From assembly GCA_964430105.1 (NCBI GenBank), contig CAYSEF010000003.1, positions 1 through 64,000 on the forward strand: a DNA stretch of 64,000 nucleotides, in the 5' to 3' direction. The notes beneath the pieces are model-generated. The model was not told where the DNA came from, ran no database searches, and saw only the letters and a program-made list of their open reading frames with translations. Every line of letters starts with the position of its first letter. Position 1 is the stretch's first letter. Positions 61,891 to 64,000 of this stretch are shown here, piece after piece. This DNA comes from UMGS1696 sp964430105 (lineage in GTDB: Bacteria; Bacillota; Clostridia; Oscillospirales; CAG-272). The position numbers and the translations under genes were made by a program.

Positions 61891-61996
61891 CCGACTTCTG
61901 TTCTATGTATGACGAAGTTCGGTTACATTGAGTTAAAACAGTATGATATGAAACAAACAGCTCCCCTGCGTTCGTATATTTGAATCGGGGGAGCGG
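61891..61996 (+). other. Two stem-loops between the binding-protein gene and the permease gene
   Basis: CCGACTTC/GAAGTTCGG (61891-61922, one bulge) and GCTCCCC/GGGGAGC (61960-61994), followed by GGTTTT. They are not full terminators. They probably protect the 3' end of a highly expressed binding-protein message or lower read-through into the permease, a common device in such operons. Confidence 0.65.
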
Positions 61997-62011
61997 TTTT
62001 ATGAAGGAATA

Positions 62012-62722
62012 ATGGGAAATTTCAGTATAAAAGTTGATAAATTTGTAGATATTCTCGTCAATAAAGGCGGGTATATTAAGGTTCTCGAGGGCTTGCAAAA
62101 CACGCTGATTATTGCGGTCGCAGGTCTTATTATCGGTGCAATCATCGGTACACTTATTGCAACTGTCAGAGTTGTTCCGAAATATAAAACTCTGCCAAAG
62201 GTGCTGAATGGAATATGCTCAGTCTATGTGGCGTTCTTCCGCGGAACTCCAATGGTAGTACAGCTCCTGTTGTTCTACTATGTGTTGCTTCCGATAATCG
62301 GAGTCAATATGACAGGTGTAAATGTTTCAATAATCGTTTTCGGCTTGAATAGTGGTGCGTATATGTCCGAAATGATGCGTGCCGGTATTCTTTCTGTAGA
62401 TGGCGGTCAGATGGAAGCAGGACGTGCAGTAGGTCTTTCGTTTGCCACAACAATGATGAAAATCGTCATTCCGCAGGCTATAAAGAATATTCTTCCGACT
62501 CTCGGTAATGAATTTATCGTGCTTGTCAAGGAAACCTCTGTCGTATCGTTCGTAGGCGCAGCTGACCTTTACGTTGCGTTTAACTACATAGGTTCAAACT
62601 CGTATGAATTTATGGTGCCGTATCTTGTTATGGCGATAATTTATATCGTTATCGTTCTTTTGATAACATTGGGAATCAAGTTGATGGAAAGGGGACTGAG
62701 AAAAAGTGATAGACGTAATTGA
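62012..62722 (+). CDS. Amino-acid ABC transporter permease
   Basis: A 236-residue membrane protein of the HisMQ family with five to six helices. The family signatures are GLQNTLIIAVAGLIIG, VAFFRGTPMVVQLLLFYYVL and the EAA loop (EAGRAVGLSFATTMMKIVIPQAIK) that contacts the ATPase. It probably works as a homodimer because only one permease gene is present. It overlaps the ATPase gene by 17 bases. The Shine-Dalgarno is AAGGA. Confidence 0.93.
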   Translation: MGNFSIKVDKFVDILVNKGGYIKVLEGLQNTLIIAVAGLIIGAIIGTLIATVRVVPKYKTLPKVLNGICSVYVAFFRGTPMVVQLLLFYYVLLPIIGVNMTGVNVSIIVFGLNSGAYMSEMMRAGILSVDGGQMEAGRAVGLSFATTMMKIVIPQAIKNILPTLGNEFIVLVKETSVVSFVGAADLYVAFNYIGSNSYEFMVPYLVMAIIYIVIVLLITLGIKLMERGLRKSDRRN

Positions 62723-63530
62723 TCTGCAAAAAAGTTTTGGCAAAAAGAAAGTCCTCTGCGGTATCGATATTACAATAGATAAAGGTGATATCGTATGCGT
62801 ACTCGGCCCTTCCGGATGCGGAAAAAGTACGTTTTTGCGTTGCCTCAACTGTATGGAGGACCCAAGTGGCGGTCAAATCATATTTAACGGTGTAGATATT
62901 GCCGATATGAGTGTCGATATCAATATCCACAGACGTAAAATAGGTATGGTTTTCCAGCAGTTTAATTTGTTTAATAACAAGACTGTTGTGCAGAATATCA
63001 TGCTTGCGCCTGTTCATGTCGGACTTGAAGACTTGCGAAAAGCAAAGCTGCATAATACATTTTTGCCGATAACAAATATCTTCCGCAAAAACAAACAAGA
63101 AAAGATCGCAATTACCACTGATAAACAGAAAATCAAGGAAGATGCAAGAGAAAATGCAATGCGTCTTTTGAAACGTATAGGTCTGCAAGATAAAGCTGAT
63201 GTATATCCATCGACTTTGTCCGGTGGTCAGAAACAGCGTGTAGCAATTATACGTGCACTTGCGATGAATCCTGATGTGATATTGTTTGATGAGCCTACGT
63301 CAGCTCTTGACCCTGAAATGGTAGGTGAGGTTCTCGACCTCATGAAATCTCTTGCTCAGGAAGTCATGACAATGGTTATCGTTACTCATGAAATGGGATT
63401 TGCTAAGGAAGTAGCGAACAGAGTAGTGTTTATCGATGAAGGTAAAATCATTGAAGATTCAGCACCGCAGGAATTCTTCGGCAATCCTAAAAATCCGAGA
63501 GTTAAGGATTTTCTGTCAAAGATTTTATAA
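62706..63530 (+). CDS. Amino-acid ABC transporter ATP-binding protein with insertion
   Basis: A 274-residue GlnQ/HisP-type ATPase. Walker A is GPSGCGKS (34-41), the Q-loop FQQFNLF, the signature LSGGQ (171-175) and Walker B VILFDEPTS. The usual length is about 240. The extra residues lie between the Q-loop and the signature (about 113-145, HNTFLPITNIFRKNKQEKIA and flanks), in the helical subdomain that faces the permease. The start is GTG inside the permease gene. Confidence 0.93.
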   Translation: MIDVIDLQKSFGKKKVLCGIDITIDKGDIVCVLGPSGCGKSTFLRCLNCMEDPSGGQIIFNGVDIADMSVDINIHRRKIGMVFQQFNLFNNKTVVQNIMLAPVHVGLEDLRKAKLHNTFLPITNIFRKNKQEKIAITTDKQKIKEDARENAMRLLKRIGLQDKADVYPSTLSGGQKQRVAIIRALAMNPDVILFDEPTSALDPEMVGEVLDLMKSLAQEVMTMVIVTHEMGFAKEVANRVVFIDEGKIIEDSAPQEFFGNPKNPRVKDFLSKIL

Positions 63531-63539
63531 ACAAAATAA

Positions 63540-63588
63540 AAAAAGACTGTTGCCATCGGGAGTTTCCGAAATGCAACAGTCTTTTTGC
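63540..63588. terminator. Bidirectional terminator between the ABC importer and ldhA
   Basis: AAAAAGACTGTTGC (63540-63553) pairs perfectly with GCAACAGTCTTTTT (63573-63586), with an inner TCGGGA/TTCCGA stem. T-runs in both directions. Confidence 0.9.
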
Positions 63589-63596
63589 GTCGTAAA

Positions 63597-64000
63597 CTAA
63601 TTCGCTGAAACAGGGTTATATATAAGCTCGTTCGCACATTCTCCGGTTTCAAATAGCGATACTATATTTTCAACTGTCGTTTGTGCGATATTATCGAGAG
63701 CTTCTTCGGTGAGAAATGCCTGATGAGAAGTTACTATGACGTTTGGCATAGAAATCAGACGTGCAAGAGTGTCATCCTCCAGAATGTGTCCTGAGAAATC
63801 TTCAAAAAAGAAATCTGCTTCTTCTTCGTAAACATCAAGACAAGCCGCACCGATATGTCGAGCTTTTATTCCTTCAAGGAGTGCTTCTGAATCAATAAGT
63901 GCACCACGCGAGGTATTGATTATTACAACGCCCTTTTTCATTTTCGCAATAGTTTCTTCGTTTATCAAATAGCGTGTGTCGTCTGTCAATGGGCAATGCA
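63597..64000 (-). CDS. ldhA: D-lactate dehydrogenase (2-hydroxyacid dehydrogenase), partial
   Basis: The C-terminal 134 residues of a D-isomer-specific 2-hydroxyacid dehydrogenase. The gene runs off the window, so about 190-200 N-terminal residues are missing. The open frame continues through HCPLTDDTRYLIN at the edge, a conserved LdhA segment. KKGVVIINTSRGALIDSEAL, CLDVYEEEADFFFED and the catalytic His in VIVTSHQAFLTEEAL are all typical of the lactate subgroup. It would reduce pyruvate to D-lactate in fermentation. The apparent internal TTG start at 63989 is not real. Confidence 0.9.
   Translation of the reverse strand, partial: HCPLTDDTRYLINEETIAKMKKGVVIINTSRGALIDSEALLEGIKARHIGAACLDVYEEEADFFFEDFSGHILEDDTLARLISMPNVIVTSHQAFLTEEALDNIAQTTVENIVSLFETGECANELIYNPVSAN

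Noticed and set aside
61852..62011. Full transcription terminator between the binding-protein and permease genes
   Set aside because: The hairpins lack a proper T-run, and the permease has no promoter of its own that I can see; an mRNA-stabilising role fits better.
2074..63588. CRISPR or tandem repeat array suggested by recurring hairpins
   Set aside because: Copies are kilobases apart, each sits at an operon end with T-runs, and there is no repeat-spacer periodicity.

Overview
The window looks like a chromosomal segment of a low-to-medium GC, Gram-positive anaerobe of the class Clostridia, probably a gut Oscillospirales/Ruminococcaceae-like organism. That assignment is inferred from gene families and was not searched. 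The signs are a lysine (L-box) riboswitch, a meso-diaminopimelate dehydrogenase route, a WalRK-YycHI cell-wall system, a class B sortase, an SLH-domain surface protein, a SleB-type cell-wall hydrolase, TepA, lipoprotein substrate-binding proteins, and an F-type ATP synthase whose c subunit carries a Na+-type ligand set. Coding density is high. Ribosome-binding sites are strong, promoters resemble the sigma-A consensus, and nearly every operon ends in an intrinsic terminator. I see no phage, insertion sequence, CRISPR array or rRNA.

Layout. 0-2 kb: a LysR regulator and an M42-type metallopeptidase. 2.2-6.2 kb (minus strand): a lysine/methionine operon (dapA-dapB-ddh-metA) behind a promoter, an L-box aptamer and an intrinsic terminator. 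6.3-13.4 kb (minus): the complete atp operon with an AtpI-like first gene. 13.5-14.6 kb: pfkA. 14.9-17.3 kb (plus): proB and an SLH protein. 17.4-24.9 kb (minus): pth, mfd, a PrsA-like foldase lipoprotein and a eukaryote-like glycogen branching enzyme. 25-30 kb: an MBL-fold hydrolase, a NahK-like kinase, a class B sortase with a pseudoknot-like leader, rlmA and a family 2 glycosyltransferase. 30-32.7 kb: a SleB-like hydrolase and an orphan solute-binding-like lipoprotein. 32.8-38.3 kb (minus): two zinc-ribbon ABC exporters flanking a DUF1854 protein. 38.7-49 kb (plus): a small unknown protein, an RluA enzyme, a DUF3810 metalloprotease-like protein, a secreted protein, walR-walK-yycH-yycI, murA and a DUF1858 protein. 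49-55.3 kb (plus): trmK-nif3, a clan GH-A glycosidase, mntP with an attenuator-like leader, an MFS transporter and a GNAT acetyltransferase. 55.3-60.8 kb (minus): tRNA-Trp, a second orphan sugar-binding lipoprotein, an Fe-S aldo/keto reductase, a CbbX/SpoVK-like AAA ATPase and TepA. 61-63.5 kb (plus): an amino-acid ABC importer. 63.6 kb to the end (minus): a D-lactate dehydrogenase cut by the window edge.

Most of this is housekeeping: cell-wall precursor supply (DAP, MurA), envelope sensing (WalRK), energy coupling and solute uptake. The observations I rate highest are: (1) the substrate-binding protein of the amino-acid importer appears circularly permuted, with the segment that normally ends the fold placed directly after the lipobox; (2) a compact H-type pseudoknot with two 7-bp stems fills the sortase 5' leader from the predicted transcription start to the Shine-Dalgarno; (3) the ATP synthase c subunit has Glu32 plus Glu65, the two-carboxylate Na+ pattern; (4) DUF1854 sits between two ABC exporters that each carry an N-terminal domain and a four-cysteine zinc ribbon; (5) metA is placed under lysine riboswitch control; (6) mntP has a promoter-hairpin-terminator leader that does not look like the known Mn2+ riboswitch.
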